Source of the DNA: Pelomonas paludis | GTDB taxonomy: Bacteria > Pseudomonadota > Gammaproteobacteria > Burkholderiales > Burkholderiaceae_C | Length of the DNA stretch: 64,000 nt | Assembly: GCF_039872745.1 (NCBI RefSeq) | Contig: NZ_JBDPZD010000003.1 | Span: 124,001-188,000 of the forward strand | Reading direction: 5' to 3' | The notes under the pieces: model-generated | Database searches by the model: none | What the model was told of the DNA's origin: nothing | The model's input: only the letters and a program-made list of their open reading frames with translations | Translations under genes and position numbers: made by a program | Shown: in pieces, positions 47,372 to 56,430 of the stretch | Numbering within the stretch: position 1 is the stretch's first letter | Layout: every line of letters begins with the position of its first letter

Positions 47372-49162
47372 CTACCAACTCATGCGACCGGCGAAGCGCT
47401 TGAAGTTCTCAGCAAACAGCTGAAGGAATCGGTGACTGCCCTTGGCGAATCCCGCCTTCAACAACTCAGCGATTCGTGCTTCATCTTCAAGTTCTTGAAG
47501 CAACAGGCGAGTTCCTGCGGTACGCCATCCGGCACGGCCAACTGGCATCCAACTCAGAACTTCACGTTGAGCTGGTGATGCGAGGGCCGCTTCAAGCCGA
47601 GCTTCATCGTTGTCTTGGAATTCAGCAAGCGACGCTAAGACCTCGAAGCGCTCGAACAGCAACTCAAAAGCCGCATCCACGCCAGCAAAGCTCTTGCCCC
47701 AGTCGGTCATCACTTCAAGCAAGTGGTCACTCAAAGGGGTCTTCCGGCGCTCCATTCCTTCAAGGTTCTGCCAAAGCTGCTGGTCGGCGCCAGGCCATGA
47801 ACCAAGAAACAGCGTTGAGACCACTCGTTGCGCTTCACGATGTTCTAAGGCCAGAGTGGCGGTCAGCAACTTGAGAAGCGTGCTCCAGCGCGCAGCCTTG
47901 GTGAGCCCAATGCCGTATGCGGTCAGTAGCAGGACTGCCGGATACGCGCGGAGGTTGAGCCAGACGTTCAATCCACTTCCAATTCTCCCGGCATGGTGGT
48001 GAACGTTTCGCAGCGCATCCAGAAACACCTCAAGTTCCTTGCCGTCACCCCAGCGCCCGAGCACGCCGGACATGCGCGCGAGGGGTTCGGTCAGCGACTC
48101 ATACAACTGGACCCTTGCGCGAAAACCTTCTGGACTCCATTGCGCGTTGGGTGAAAAGGTGGCGGCGTCTAGCTGTTCGAGCAATCGTCCAGTCTCCTGC
48201 GCGAAGATCTCGTCAAGCTGGATGCGGTGCTCTGGCTTGCTCAAGTAGCGCTTTGTACTGCTGACGAGCAGTTCGATGCTGAGTGGGTTTTGCCGTTGAC
48301 TCTGCTCGAGGATCTCAACGCGCCTGCTCAGCGCATCGAAGAACTCATCGGCACCGGTGATCGGCACAACCCTGGCGGCTCTGTGTGCCACCAAGTCCTG
48401 CGCGCCGCCTTTTATCTCGCCACGCGTCGTCCAGTACACCGGATAGCGCCGATTTGGTGCCCGTAAGAAGGCTGCTCGCAGCGCGTGATCCCATTCGCCG
48501 GACCACCCACTGATGATCAAACCGTGCTCGTCAAAGATGCGGTCTAGCAGTCGGTCGTAACTTTCGGGGTAAGCGCTTAGCTCCTGATCCGTGTTCAGGA
48601 TTCGCGCATCCTTGTAGTCGCCGTGTAGTTTGAGCAAGTAGCAGCGACTGTGCGTAAGCGGCTCTGCGCCCGAAAGCGCATCGGCACTAGCAATCACGGT
48701 TGGCTCGATTCCCTGTTCGCGAAGGGCGCTCTCCATGAGCCTGTCGAAGTTGGTCGTAACGATGACCCGGACGTGACCATCACGAACCAATCGTGCGATT
48801 GCATCGTGTGCCTTGGTAGGGGTCTTTCGACCTTCCTCTCGATCCTTCTTATCCGCTTCGATGTAGCGATGCAGGATCGCCCTTCGCTCGTCAGGAGCGG
48901 TTGCGATTTCCTCCAATAACTTCGAGTAGCTGGGCTCTTGACCGAACTTCTCGCGGTACCAATGCGCCCAATCTGGCTGATCTTCAACGCCTTGGGCGAT
49001 TGCTATCCGGCGGATCAGATCCAGCGTGATCTCCCAACCCGTGGGTATCTCCGCAGCGCGAGAGATCCCTGATCCGAGGAGCACGGCAAACACTCCCTTG
49101 TTCTCGAACACTGAGAATGCAAGTTGAGTGACAGGGTCGCCTTGAAGGATGGTCTTCGTCAT
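47372..49162 (-). CDS. SIR2-domain protein, candidate anti-phage NADase
   Basis: 596 residues from the ATG at 49162; a longer frame adds only a Cys/Gly-rich antisense-like leader. The N-terminal ~280 residues form a SIR2_2-type Rossmann domain: nucleotide loop LLGSGISRAAEIPTGW (28-43), TTNFDRLME (Asn138/Asp140), catalytic-type His180 in LKLHGDY, and ISGWSGEWD (217-225). The zinc-binding cysteines of true deacetylases are absent, which favours NAD+ hydrolysis. The C-terminal ~310 residues are helical and unrecognised, possibly the phage sensor. Codon and base use is clearly more AT-rich than the neighbours, indicating transfer. It is a single gene with no evident partner. Confidence 0.85.
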   Translation of the reverse strand: MTKTILQGDPVTQLAFSVFENKGVFAVLLGSGISRAAEIPTGWEITLDLIRRIAIAQGVEDQPDWAHWYREKFGQEPSYSKLLEEIATAPDERRAILHRYIEADKKDREEGRKTPTKAHDAIARLVRDGHVRVIVTTNFDRLMESALREQGIEPTVIASADALSGAEPLTHSRCYLLKLHGDYKDARILNTDQELSAYPESYDRLLDRIFDEHGLIISGWSGEWDHALRAAFLRAPNRRYPVYWTTRGEIKGGAQDLVAHRAARVVPITGADEFFDALSRRVEILEQSQRQNPLSIELLVSSTKRYLSKPEHRIQLDEIFAQETGRLLEQLDAATFSPNAQWSPEGFRARVQLYESLTEPLARMSGVLGRWGDGKELEVFLDALRNVHHHAGRIGSGLNVWLNLRAYPAVLLLTAYGIGLTKAARWSTLLKLLTATLALEHREAQRVVSTLFLGSWPGADQQLWQNLEGMERRKTPLSDHLLEVMTDWGKSFAGVDAAFELLFERFEVLASLAEFQDNDEARLEAALASPAQREVLSWMPVGRAGWRTAGTRLLLQELEDEARIAELLKAGFAKGSHRFLQLFAENFKRFAGRMSW

Positions 49163-49457
49163 GAGCGGCAGTGTGCATCGGCCGCCAAACTGGCCCGCGC
49201 CGCAGGAGCAGTTGGCACCTAGCCCTTCTGGATTGCGCAAAGCCCAATGGTGCCCTACTGCCTAACAAGCTTGGACACGATGCACGCGGTCACCAAAGAA
49301 GGTCGCCCGTGGTGCTTTCTTGCCAGGGCATTTACTTCAATGTGACGCGACCGTACGTATTCAGCCGGCAGCTGACACTAGCCGAGGGAGATGGCTTGAC
49401 GGCACTGGACCGTCGTGGCCGCACGCGCGAATTTGCGAACCTTTGCGCCAATCGGCC
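49163..49457. other. AT-richer intergenic stretch upstream of the SIR2 gene
   Basis: 295 bp between the SIR2 start and the rsgA stop, both read leftwards. It must hold the SIR2 promoter. The short frames crossing it show no recognisable protein, so it may be residue of the insertion. GCCTAAC at 49260-49266 resembles an integron recombination half-site but has no partner. Confidence 0.45.
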
Positions 49458-50360
49458 CTACCAGCGCTTCGCCCCCAGCTCCGCCAGGATCTCGCCGTAG
49501 AGCCGATAGCGCGACGGCGCAATCTGCCCGGCCTCGACCGCCGCGATCACGCCGCAGCCGGGTTCGTGCTGGTGGCTGCAGTTGTGGAACTTGCAGTGGC
49601 CCATGTGCTCGCGCAGGTCGGGCATCCAGCGGGCGAGGTCGGGCGGGGCGATTTGCTGGAGGCCGAATTCCTGAAAGCCGGGGGAGTCGATGAGGCCCGT
49701 TTGCCGCTCGGAATCCAGCCAGTACCACTGGGTGTGGGTGGTGGTGTGGCGGCCGGAATTCAATGCCTCGGAGATCTCGCCGACCTGGGCTTGGGCGTCG
49801 GGCACGAGCAGGTTGATGAGGGTGCTTTTGCCGGTGCCGCTGGGGCCAAGCACAAAGCTGCGTTGGCCGTTGAGCCAGGGCAGCAAGGTGGCTCGCGAGC
49901 CAGCGGGGTCGGCCTTGAGGGCGACGTCGAAGACCGTGAGGCCCATGGCGCGGTAGGGCGCGAGGCGCTCGCGGGCGGCGGCGGTGCCGGGCAGGTCGGT
50001 CTTGTTGAGGGCGATGGCGGTGCGGATGCCGGCGCTCTCGGCGGCAATCAGCGCGCGTGCGAGCTGGCTCTCGCTGAACACTGGCTCCACGGCCACCAGC
50101 ACCAGCATCTGGTCGAGGTTGGCGGCAAAGCTCTTGGTCTTCCAGACGTCCTGCCGGTAGAGCAGGTTGCGGCGCGGCTCCACGGCTTCGATTACGCCTT
50201 CGTCGCCCGAGACGGCAAAGCGCACCTGGTCGCCCACCACCAGCGCGCTCTTCTTGCCGCGTGGGTGGCAGAGCAGGCGGGTGCCGTCGTCAGCCTCGAC
50301 GAGGTAGTGGCGGCCGTGGCCGCGAACGACGAGACCTGAGCGTGAGCCGGTCTGGCTCAC
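49458..50360 (-). CDS. rsgA: Ribosome small-subunit-dependent GTPase A
   Basis: 300 residues; a GTG start at 50360 overlaps the phhB stop. An OB-fold domain (~1-75) leads to a circularly permuted GTPase with G4 ALNKTDLPG before G1 GPSGTGKSTLIN, and G3 DSPGFQEFGL. The C-terminal zinc knuckle reads CKFHNCSHQHEPGC. It assists late 30S subunit maturation. It is third in an operon with the Ste24 protease and phhB, each overlapping by 4 bp. Confidence 0.96.
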   Translation of the reverse strand: MSQTGSRSGLVVRGHGRHYLVEADDGTRLLCHPRGKKSALVVGDQVRFAVSGDEGVIEAVEPRRNLLYRQDVWKTKSFAANLDQMLVLVAVEPVFSESQLARALIAAESAGIRTAIALNKTDLPGTAAARERLAPYRAMGLTVFDVALKADPAGSRATLLPWLNGQRSFVLGPSGTGKSTLINLLVPDAQAQVGEISEALNSGRHTTTHTQWYWLDSERQTGLIDSPGFQEFGLQQIAPPDLARWMPDLREHMGHCKFHNCSHQHEPGCGVIAAVEAGQIAPSRYRLYGEILAELGAKRW

Positions 50361-50698
50361 GCTTGCGCCTCAGGTAGGGCCGAGACCTGGGCGGCGCAGA
50401 TGAAGTCGTTGAGGCTGAGGCCGCTGCAGGAGTGGGTGCTGAAGCTGACCGTGCAGGCGGCGTAGCTGACGAGCAGGTCGGGGTGGTGGTCCTGCGCGTG
50501 CGCGATCTCGGCCACGGCGTTGACGAAGGCCATGACCTGGTAGAAGTTGTCGAAGCCGAAGCGCCGGGCGATGAGGCGCCGCTCGGGGTCAGGGGCCCAG
50601 GCGGGTTGGCGGGCCAGCTCGGCATCCAGCGCGCTGCCTTCAAGGCGCGGGGCGCCCGGGGTGCAGCGGGCCAGCAGCAGGTCGTGGGGCGCGGTCAT
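50357..50698 (-). CDS. phhB: Pterin-4a-carbinolamine dehydratase
   Basis: 113 residues. The DCoH fold is marked by FNFxxxV-like FGFDNFYQVMAFVNAVAEIA, the active-site HAQDHHPDLLVSYA and a C-terminal LSLNDFICAAQV. It recycles the carbinolamine form of tetrahydropterin after aromatic hydroxylation. No phenylalanine hydroxylase gene lies in the window. The Burkholderiales order Ste24-phhB-rsgA-(convergent) orn is seen here. Confidence 0.92.
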   Translation of the reverse strand: MTAPHDLLLARCTPGAPRLEGSALDAELARQPAWAPDPERRLIARRFGFDNFYQVMAFVNAVAEIAHAQDHHPDLLVSYAACTVSFSTHSCSGLSLNDFICAAQVSALPEAQA

Positions 50699-52011
50699 GC
50701 GGGGGCTCCGGCGTTTGCTCCAGGCAGGGCGCCCAGGCGTTCACTGGCCGGGGGGTGCGAGTAGTAGAAGCGGGCGTAGACGGGGTCGGGCGTCAGGGTG
50801 CCGGCGTTGTCCTCGTGCAGCTTGAGCAGGGCGCTGCGCAGGTCTTGGCTGCGGGCGTGGGCGCAGGCAAAGGCATCGGCCTGGAACTCGTCGCGCCGCG
50901 AGAGCTGGGCAAACACGGGCGTGACGAAGAAGCCGAACACCGGCACCACCATCAAGAAGAGCAGCAGGGCCAGCGCGTCATTGGGTGCGCCGAGGTTGGG
51001 CTGCACACCCAGGCCCAGGTAGAAGCCGGGCCAGCTGGCTAACCACCCCAGCAGCGCAAAGCCGCCCAGGCTGGCCGCGAACATGAAGGCCATGCGCTTG
51101 GTGATGTGCTTGTGCTTGAAGTGGCCCAGCTCGTGCGCCAGCACGGCCTCCACCTCGCCGGGCTGGAGCTTGTTCAGGAGCGTGTCAAAGAACACCACGC
51201 GCCTGGCCGGCCCAAAGCCGCTAAAAAATGCATTGCCGTGCGCCGAGCGCTTGCTGCCGTCCATCACGAAGAGGCCCTTGGACGCAAAGCCGCAGCGCTG
51301 CATCAGGCTTTCCACGCGGGTCTTGAGCGTCTCGTCAGCCAGCGGCGTGAACTTGTTGAAGAGCGGGGCGATGACGGTGGGGTAGAGCAGCATCAGCAGC
51401 AGCTGAAAGCCCGTCCACACCCCCCAGGCCCACAGCCACCAGCGCGGCCCGGCCATGCCCATCAGCCACAAGATCAGCGCTGCAATCGGCAGGCCGAGCA
51501 GCAGGCCCAGCAGCAAGCCCTTGAAGAGGTCGGCCACATAGGTGGCGGGCGTGGTGCGGTTGAAGCCAAAGGCCTGCTCCAGCCGGAAGGTGGAGTACCA
51601 CTCCCAGGGCAGGTCCAGCAAGCCGCCGATCAGGGTGAAGGCGGTCAGCAGGCCGAGCTGGTAGCCCATGGGGCGCCAGGATTCGGGCAAGTGCTGGGCG
51701 GCTTTCAGCACCCAGCCGTTGAGCTGGTCCAGCCCGCCCATCAGCGTCCAGCCCATCAGCAGCGCGGCGCTGAAGGCAAGGTTCAAGAGGCCGAAGCGCG
51801 CTTTGGCGATGGTGTAGTTGGCTGCCTTTTGGTGGGCGTCCAGCGGCACGGCGGCGGCAAAGGCCGCTGGCACGGCGCCCCGGTGCTCGGCCACGTAGCG
51901 GATCTGCCGCGACGCCAGCCAGAACTTGATGAGGAGCGAGGCGACCAGGGCGAAAGCCAGGGCCAGGGTCAGCGCACCGGGCGTGACACCAAACGAAGAG
52001 GGGGAGGGCAT
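50695..52011 (-). CDS. M48-family membrane metalloprotease (Ste24/CAAX protease type 1)
   Basis: 438 residues. Several membrane helices (N-terminal ~15-35, then ~70-210) precede the zinc site VLAHELGHFKHKH (HExxH), with two more helices and the downstream Glu ligand in DEFQADAFACAHA. YSHPPASERL is typical of the C terminus. An inner-membrane protease with its site on the cytoplasmic side; bacterial members are thought to act in membrane-protein quality control. It heads the minus-strand operon and diverges from orn with a 53-bp gap. Confidence 0.93.
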   Translation of the reverse strand: MPSPSSFGVTPGALTLALAFALVASLLIKFWLASRQIRYVAEHRGAVPAAFAAAVPLDAHQKAANYTIAKARFGLLNLAFSAALLMGWTLMGGLDQLNGWVLKAAQHLPESWRPMGYQLGLLTAFTLIGGLLDLPWEWYSTFRLEQAFGFNRTTPATYVADLFKGLLLGLLLGLPIAALILWLMGMAGPRWWLWAWGVWTGFQLLLMLLYPTVIAPLFNKFTPLADETLKTRVESLMQRCGFASKGLFVMDGSKRSAHGNAFFSGFGPARRVVFFDTLLNKLQPGEVEAVLAHELGHFKHKHITKRMAFMFAASLGGFALLGWLASWPGFYLGLGVQPNLGAPNDALALLLFLMVVPVFGFFVTPVFAQLSRRDEFQADAFACAHARSQDLRSALLKLHEDNAGTLTPDPVYARFYYSHPPASERLGALPGANAGAPA

Positions 52012-52064
52012 GGGCGCGAGTGTAAATTCGGCCCTCTTTGCAGCTTTGCCCCACAGGCCCCGCC

Positions 52065-52625
52065 ATGTCAGACACGCTCACCCCCAGCGACAGCAACCTC
52101 ATCTGGATCGACCTGGAGATGACGGGCCTCTACCCCAACACCGACCGCATCATCGAGATCGCGGTAGTGGTGACCGACGCGCAATTGGAGAAGCGCGTCG
52201 AGGGCCCGGTCTTTGCCGTCCACCAAACCGACGCCACGCTCGACGCCATGGACGCCTGGAACAAGGGCACGCACGGCAAGAGCGGCCTCATCGACCGCGT
52301 GAAGGCCTCGGCCATCACCGAGGCCGATGCCGCCGCGCAGACCATCGCCTTCCTCAAGCAATACGTGCCCAAGGGCAAGAGCCCCATGTGCGGCAACAGC
52401 ATCTGCCAGGACCGCCGCTTCCTGGCCAACTACATGCCCACGCTGGAAGACTTCTTCCACTACCGCAACCTCGACGTCTCCACCCTCAAGGAGCTCGCCA
52501 AGCGCTGGAAGCCCTCGGCCCTGGACGGCTTCAAGAAGGCGCAGGCGCATACGGCGCTGGCGGACATTCATGAGTCCATCGACGAGTTGATCCACTACCG
52601 GACGAACTTCTTGAACTTGGCGTGA
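52065..52625 (+). CDS. orn: Oligoribonuclease
   Basis: 186 residues. DEDDh exonuclease motifs are WIDLEMTGLYP (Exo I), CGNSICQDRRFLANYMP (Exo II region) and AHTALADIHESIDEL (Exo III with His). It degrades two-residue RNAs, including pGpG from cyclic di-GMP turnover, which links it to the diguanylate cyclase at 39-42 kb. Its stop overlaps the GTG start of pabBC. Confidence 0.97.
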   Translation: MSDTLTPSDSNLIWIDLEMTGLYPNTDRIIEIAVVVTDAQLEKRVEGPVFAVHQTDATLDAMDAWNKGTHGKSGLIDRVKASAITEADAAAQTIAFLKQYVPKGKSPMCGNSICQDRRFLANYMPTLEDFFHYRNLDVSTLKELAKRWKPSALDGFKKAQAHTALADIHESIDELIHYRTNFLNLA

Positions 52626-54388
52626 GCCTGATTCAAGTTGCGTTTGACTTCCCGCGCCATCCACTGGCGCGCGAGGACGGCGAGCGTGTTCAGGGACAGT
52701 GGACGACCCCGCCCACACGCTGGCTGAGGGCCGCGACCGTGGCCGAGGTGCCCGCCGTGATCGCGGCGGCCGAGGCAGCGGCGCGTGCTGGGGCTTGGGT
52801 GCTGGGTGGGCTGCGGTACGAGGCGGCAGCCGCTTTTGACCGCGCGCTGGCCACCCACGCTGCAGCGGGGCCCTTGGCTGAGTTCGCCGTGTACGAGTCG
52901 GCGCCCGAGCCCTTCACGCCCGCAGCCGCATTCACAGGCCCATGCGGCTGGCATGACCCTGCGCCGCCCGCCAGCACCGCCATCGAACGCATCCGCGACT
53001 ACATCCGCGACGGGGACTGCTACCAGGTCAACCTCACCACGCGCCTGCAAGGCAGGTCTGCGGGGCTGGATGCGGCGGAGCTTTTTCAAGCGCTGCTGGC
53101 CAGCCAGCCCGGTGGCTTTGGCCTCTTCTTGCGCGATGCGGGCGTGGCCAGCGTGTCGCCCGAGCTGTTCTTTGACTGGCGGCCCATCCCGGGGGCGGAC
53201 CGCTCCTGGCTGCTGGCCGCCCAGCCCATGAAGGGCACGGCCCCGCGCGGTGCGGACCGGGTCGAGGACGAGGCCGCCCAGGCCCGGCTGCGCACCAGCG
53301 AGAAGGAGCGCGCCGAGAACCTGATGATCGTGGACCTGCTGCGCAACGACCTCAGCCGCGTCGCGCAACTGGGCAGCGTGCGGGTGCCGCGCCTCTTCGA
53401 GCTGCACGCCTTGCCCACGGTCTGGCAGATGACGTCCACGGTCACGGCAGTCAGCCGTGCGGGGCTGAGCTTGGCCGAGGTGTTTGGCGCGCTCTTCCCC
53501 TGCGGCTCGGTCACCGGCGCGCCCAAGGTGCGGGCCATGCAGATCATCCGAGAGCTGGAGGCGCAGCCGCGCGGTTGGTACTGCGGGGCGCTGGGGCTGA
53601 TCCAGCCCGGCGGCGTCGCCACCTTCAATGTGCCCATTCGCACCGTCGAGTTCGCGGGCTCAGCCCTGCAATGCGGCGTGGGCAGCGCCATCACGCTGGA
53701 CAGCCAGCCCGAGGCCGAGCTGGCCGAGTGGCAGGCCAAGGCGCGCTTCCTGGCCCGGGCCGAGGCGCCCGTGGAGGCGCTGGAGACGCTGCGGCTGGAG
53801 GCCGGCGCCTTTCCGCGCGGCGAGGCGCACCTGGCGCGCATGCAGCGCACGGCCCGGCACTTCGGGCTGCGTTTCCCGATGGCAGATGCCCGTGCCTTGC
53901 TCGCGCGCCTGGCGGCTGATCACCCCGGCGGCCCCTGGCGCGTGCGCCTGACGCTCGACGCCGCTGGGCACTGGGGCCACCAGGTGCTGCCCCTGGCGCC
54001 CACGGCTGAGCCCGTTCGCCTGGCGGTGGCTGCAAGCCCCATCGCCACGTTGGGCCCGGCGCGCGAGTTCCTGCAGCACAAGACCACACGCCGCGCGCTT
54101 TACGCCCCGTTTGCGGCCGCCAAGCCGCCCGAGGCCTTTGACGTGATCCTCTGGAACGAGGACGGCGAGCTGACCGAGTGCAGCTTTGGCAACCTGGCGC
54201 TGGAGATCGACGGCCGCTGGCTCACGCCCCGGCTGGACGCCGGCCTGCTGCCCGGCGTGCTGCGGGCCGAGCTGCTGGCCCAGGGCCGTGTCCACGAAGC
54301 CGTGCTGACCCGTGCCGACCTGGCGCGCGCCACGGGTCTGGCCTTCTTCAACAGCCTGCGCGGCTGGCTGCCGGCTCGCCTCATTTGA
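52622..54388 (+). CDS. pabBC: Aminodeoxychorismate synthase I - aminodeoxychorismate lyase fusion
   Basis: 588 residues from a GTG overlapping the orn stop. The N-terminal ~370 residues are PabB (IRDGDCYQVNLTTRLQG, PMKGTAPRG, ENLMIVDLLRNDLSRV, CGSVTGAPKVRAMQII). From ~390 a class IV aminotransferase-fold PabC follows, with the PLP Lys in LQHKTTRRALY and NEDGELTECSFGNLAL. The two domains convert chorismate to p-aminobenzoate for folate; the PabA glutaminase subunit is not in the window. Confidence 0.94.
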   Translation: MSLIQVAFDFPRHPLAREDGERVQGQWTTPPTRWLRAATVAEVPAVIAAAEAAARAGAWVLGGLRYEAAAAFDRALATHAAAGPLAEFAVYESAPEPFTPAAAFTGPCGWHDPAPPASTAIERIRDYIRDGDCYQVNLTTRLQGRSAGLDAAELFQALLASQPGGFGLFLRDAGVASVSPELFFDWRPIPGADRSWLLAAQPMKGTAPRGADRVEDEAAQARLRTSEKERAENLMIVDLLRNDLSRVAQLGSVRVPRLFELHALPTVWQMTSTVTAVSRAGLSLAEVFGALFPCGSVTGAPKVRAMQIIRELEAQPRGWYCGALGLIQPGGVATFNVPIRTVEFAGSALQCGVGSAITLDSQPEAELAEWQAKARFLARAEAPVEALETLRLEAGAFPRGEAHLARMQRTARHFGLRFPMADARALLARLAADHPGGPWRVRLTLDAAGHWGHQVLPLAPTAEPVRLAVAASPIATLGPAREFLQHKTTRRALYAPFAAAKPPEAFDVILWNEDGELTECSFGNLALEIDGRWLTPRLDAGLLPGVLRAELLAQGRVHEAVLTRADLARATGLAFFNSLRGWLPARLI

Positions 54389-54660
54389 GGGGAGGGGCTT
54401 CCGTAAAAACCCGAATCGGGTTACAGTCGCGGGCTTGCTCGGGGCCAGACCCCAGCACACGTCTCCTCTGACCTCGCCCGGCGCTTCTCGTGACCGTGCA
54501 CCCCTCGCGGATCAGGTCGGCGGCGATGCAGCCGTCGCTTTGAATGATCCCCCGCGCCACGTTCTGTGGCTCGTGTTTGCTCCCAGCGACTTTTTGAACC
54601 ACCGGACCCCTTTGTCGGGCCCGGCGCGTGCCTTGTTGCGCGCAATTTGAAAGACTGACG
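54389..54660. other. Non-coding gap, probable long leader of the RhlE-like helicase
   Basis: 272 bp without a credible gene. AACCC-GAATC-GGGTT at 54408-54422 is a small hairpin after pabBC. The remainder is probably promoter plus a long 5' untranslated region, as is common for cold-responsive DEAD-box helicases. A weak purine stretch (GAAAG) precedes the ATG at 54661. Confidence 0.4.
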
Positions 54661-56355
54661 ATGAGTTTCGAGACCCTGGGCCTGCACGAGTCCCTGCTGA
54701 AGGCTGTCCGCGAAGCGGGCTATGAGAACGCCACTGAAGTTCAGGCGCAAGCCATTCCCGCCGCCCTGGCCGGCGCTGATCTGATGGTCTCGTCGCAGAC
54801 CGGTTCGGGCAAGACGGCCGCCTTCATCCTGCCCGCGCTGACCAAGATCCTGGCCTCGCGCGCCGACAACGACAAGCGCCGCCGAGCCGGGGAGGGACCC
54901 GGCGGTGACCGGGTCCGGGGCAAGGTCTACGGGCCGCGCATCCTCGTGCTCGCCCCCACCCGCGAGCTGGCCATGCAAGTGGCCAAGGCTGCCCAGACCT
55001 ACGGCCGCCACATCCCCGGCCTCAAGGTCGCCACCGTGCTGGGCGGCGTGCCCTATGGCCTGCAGATCCGTCAGCTGACGGGCCCGCTGGACATCCTGAT
55101 CGCCACCCCCGGCCGCCTGATCGACCACATCGAGAGCGGCAAGTGCGTGCTCGAGAACGTTGAGATGCTGGTGCTGGACGAAGCCGACCGCATGCTCGAC
55201 ATGGGCTTCATCGACGACATCCACTTCGTGGCCGGCCGCACCCCGCCGACGCGCCAGACCGTGATGTTCAGCGCCACCTTTGCCGGCTCCACCGGCCGCC
55301 TGGCGCAGGAGCTGCTGAAGGAGCCGCAGCGCATCGAAGTGGCCTCGCACCGCGAAGCCCACACCAGCATCACCCAGCGCCTGCACTGGGCCGACAACCC
55401 CCACCACAAGGACCGTCTGCTCGAAGCCATCCTGGCCGAGCCGACGCTTGACCAGGCCGTGGTCTTCACCTCCACCCAGCGCGATGCCGACTGGCTGGCC
55501 GAGCGCCTGGCCGAGATCGGCCATGCCGTGGCCCCGCTGCACGGTGCCATGCCCCAAGGCAAGCGCAACCGCGTGCTGCGCGCCCTGCGCGAGCGTGAAC
55601 TGCGCGTGCTGGTCGCTACCGACGTGGCCGCACGTGGCATCGACGTGCCCACCATCACCCACGTCATCAACTACGGCCTGCCCATGAAGGCCGAGGACTA
55701 CGTGCACCGCATCGGCCGCACCGGCCGTGCCGGGCGTGAGGGCCTCGCCATCACCCTGGGCCTGCGCGACGACATCAGCATGATCCGCCGCATCCAGCAG
55801 TTCACGACGCAGGAGATCCCGGTCCAGCACATCGCCGGCCTGGAGCCCAAGACGCAAGAGCCGCGCATCTTCATGGGCCCGCGCCCTGGCGCCGCTGATG
55901 GCCGCCCGTCTTTCGGCCGCAAGAATTTCAACCGTACCGACAGCCGCCCGGGCCAGCGCCCGGCGGGCAAGCCTTTCGGTGGTCAAGCGTTCGGCCGGGA
56001 CAACGGCCCGAGCCACTTCAACCGCGAAGGTGGCCCGTCGCACTTCAACCGTGAAGGCGGCCCCGCGCACTTCAACCGCGACGCTGGCCACGGCGGCAAT
56101 GGTGGCCCGCGCCGTGATGATCGTCGCCCGTTCGATCGTCAATTCGACCGTCAATTCGATCGCGCTGACCGCCCGGCTCACGCCGGCCGCGAGGACCGTG
56201 GCTTCCAGCCGCGTTTTGAAGAGCGCAGCTTTGCCCCGCGCGGTGACCGCCCCTTCACGCCCGGCGGCAAGCCCGCAGGTGCCCGCCCCGCTTTTGGTGG
56301 CGAGCGCCGTGGCCCTGGCGGCCCCGGCCCGCGCAAGGGCGGCTACGGCCGCTGA
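54661..56355 (+). CDS. DEAD-box RNA helicase (RhlE-like)
   Basis: 564 residues. All core motifs are visible: Q-motif with F3/Q25, SQTGSGKT (I), APTRELAMQ (Ia), TPGRLID, VLDEADRMLDMGF (II), SAT (III), VATDVAARGID (V) and HRIGRTGRAGREG (VI). The basic, Gly-rich C-terminal tail (~400-564) has tandem repeats: HFNREGGP-type units three times and FDRQ-type units. It contains an extra basic loop (RRRAGEGPGGDR, ~77-88) between motifs I and Ia, encoded over a perfect inverted repeat. It probably remodels rRNA or mRNA in ribosome assembly and at low temperature. Confidence 0.94.
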   Translation: MSFETLGLHESLLKAVREAGYENATEVQAQAIPAALAGADLMVSSQTGSGKTAAFILPALTKILASRADNDKRRRAGEGPGGDRVRGKVYGPRILVLAPTRELAMQVAKAAQTYGRHIPGLKVATVLGGVPYGLQIRQLTGPLDILIATPGRLIDHIESGKCVLENVEMLVLDEADRMLDMGFIDDIHFVAGRTPPTRQTVMFSATFAGSTGRLAQELLKEPQRIEVASHREAHTSITQRLHWADNPHHKDRLLEAILAEPTLDQAVVFTSTQRDADWLAERLAEIGHAVAPLHGAMPQGKRNRVLRALRERELRVLVATDVAARGIDVPTITHVINYGLPMKAEDYVHRIGRTGRAGREGLAITLGLRDDISMIRRIQQFTTQEIPVQHIAGLEPKTQEPRIFMGPRPGAADGRPSFGRKNFNRTDSRPGQRPAGKPFGGQAFGRDNGPSHFNREGGPSHFNREGGPAHFNRDAGHGGNGGPRRDDRRPFDRQFDRQFDRADRPAHAGREDRGFQPRFEERSFAPRGDRPFTPGGKPAGARPAFGGERRGPGGPGPRKGGYGR

Positions 56356-56368
56356 GCAACAAAACCTT

Positions 56369-56430
56369 CAGGCGGCTCTGACCGCCTGATTCACGGCGCT
56401 ATCGGTGGCTACGGCTACTGACTAGCGCCG
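56369..56430. terminator. Two hairpins between convergent genes
   Basis: CAGGCGG-CTCTGA-CCGCCTG (56369-56388) lies 14 bp after the helicase stop. CGGCGCTA (56394-56401) pairs with TAGCGCCG (56423-56430), followed by TTATTGTTTG on the plus strand. The second hairpin directly abuts the TAA of the convergent gene. Together they could terminate the helicase transcript; neither has a classic T run. Confidence 0.55.

Noticed and set aside
49260..49266. GCCTAAC, an integron attC-like half-site upstream of the SIR2 gene
   Set aside because: No matching GTTRRRY partner was seen at a fitting distance on either side of the gene, and no integrase gene is present; a 7-mer alone is expected by chance.
55960..56170. 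Repeated units in the helicase 3' end, considered as a CRISPR-like or satellite repeat
   Set aside because: The repeats keep the reading frame and encode the basic Gly/Asn/Arg-rich tail common in RhlE-like helicases; there are no spacers.
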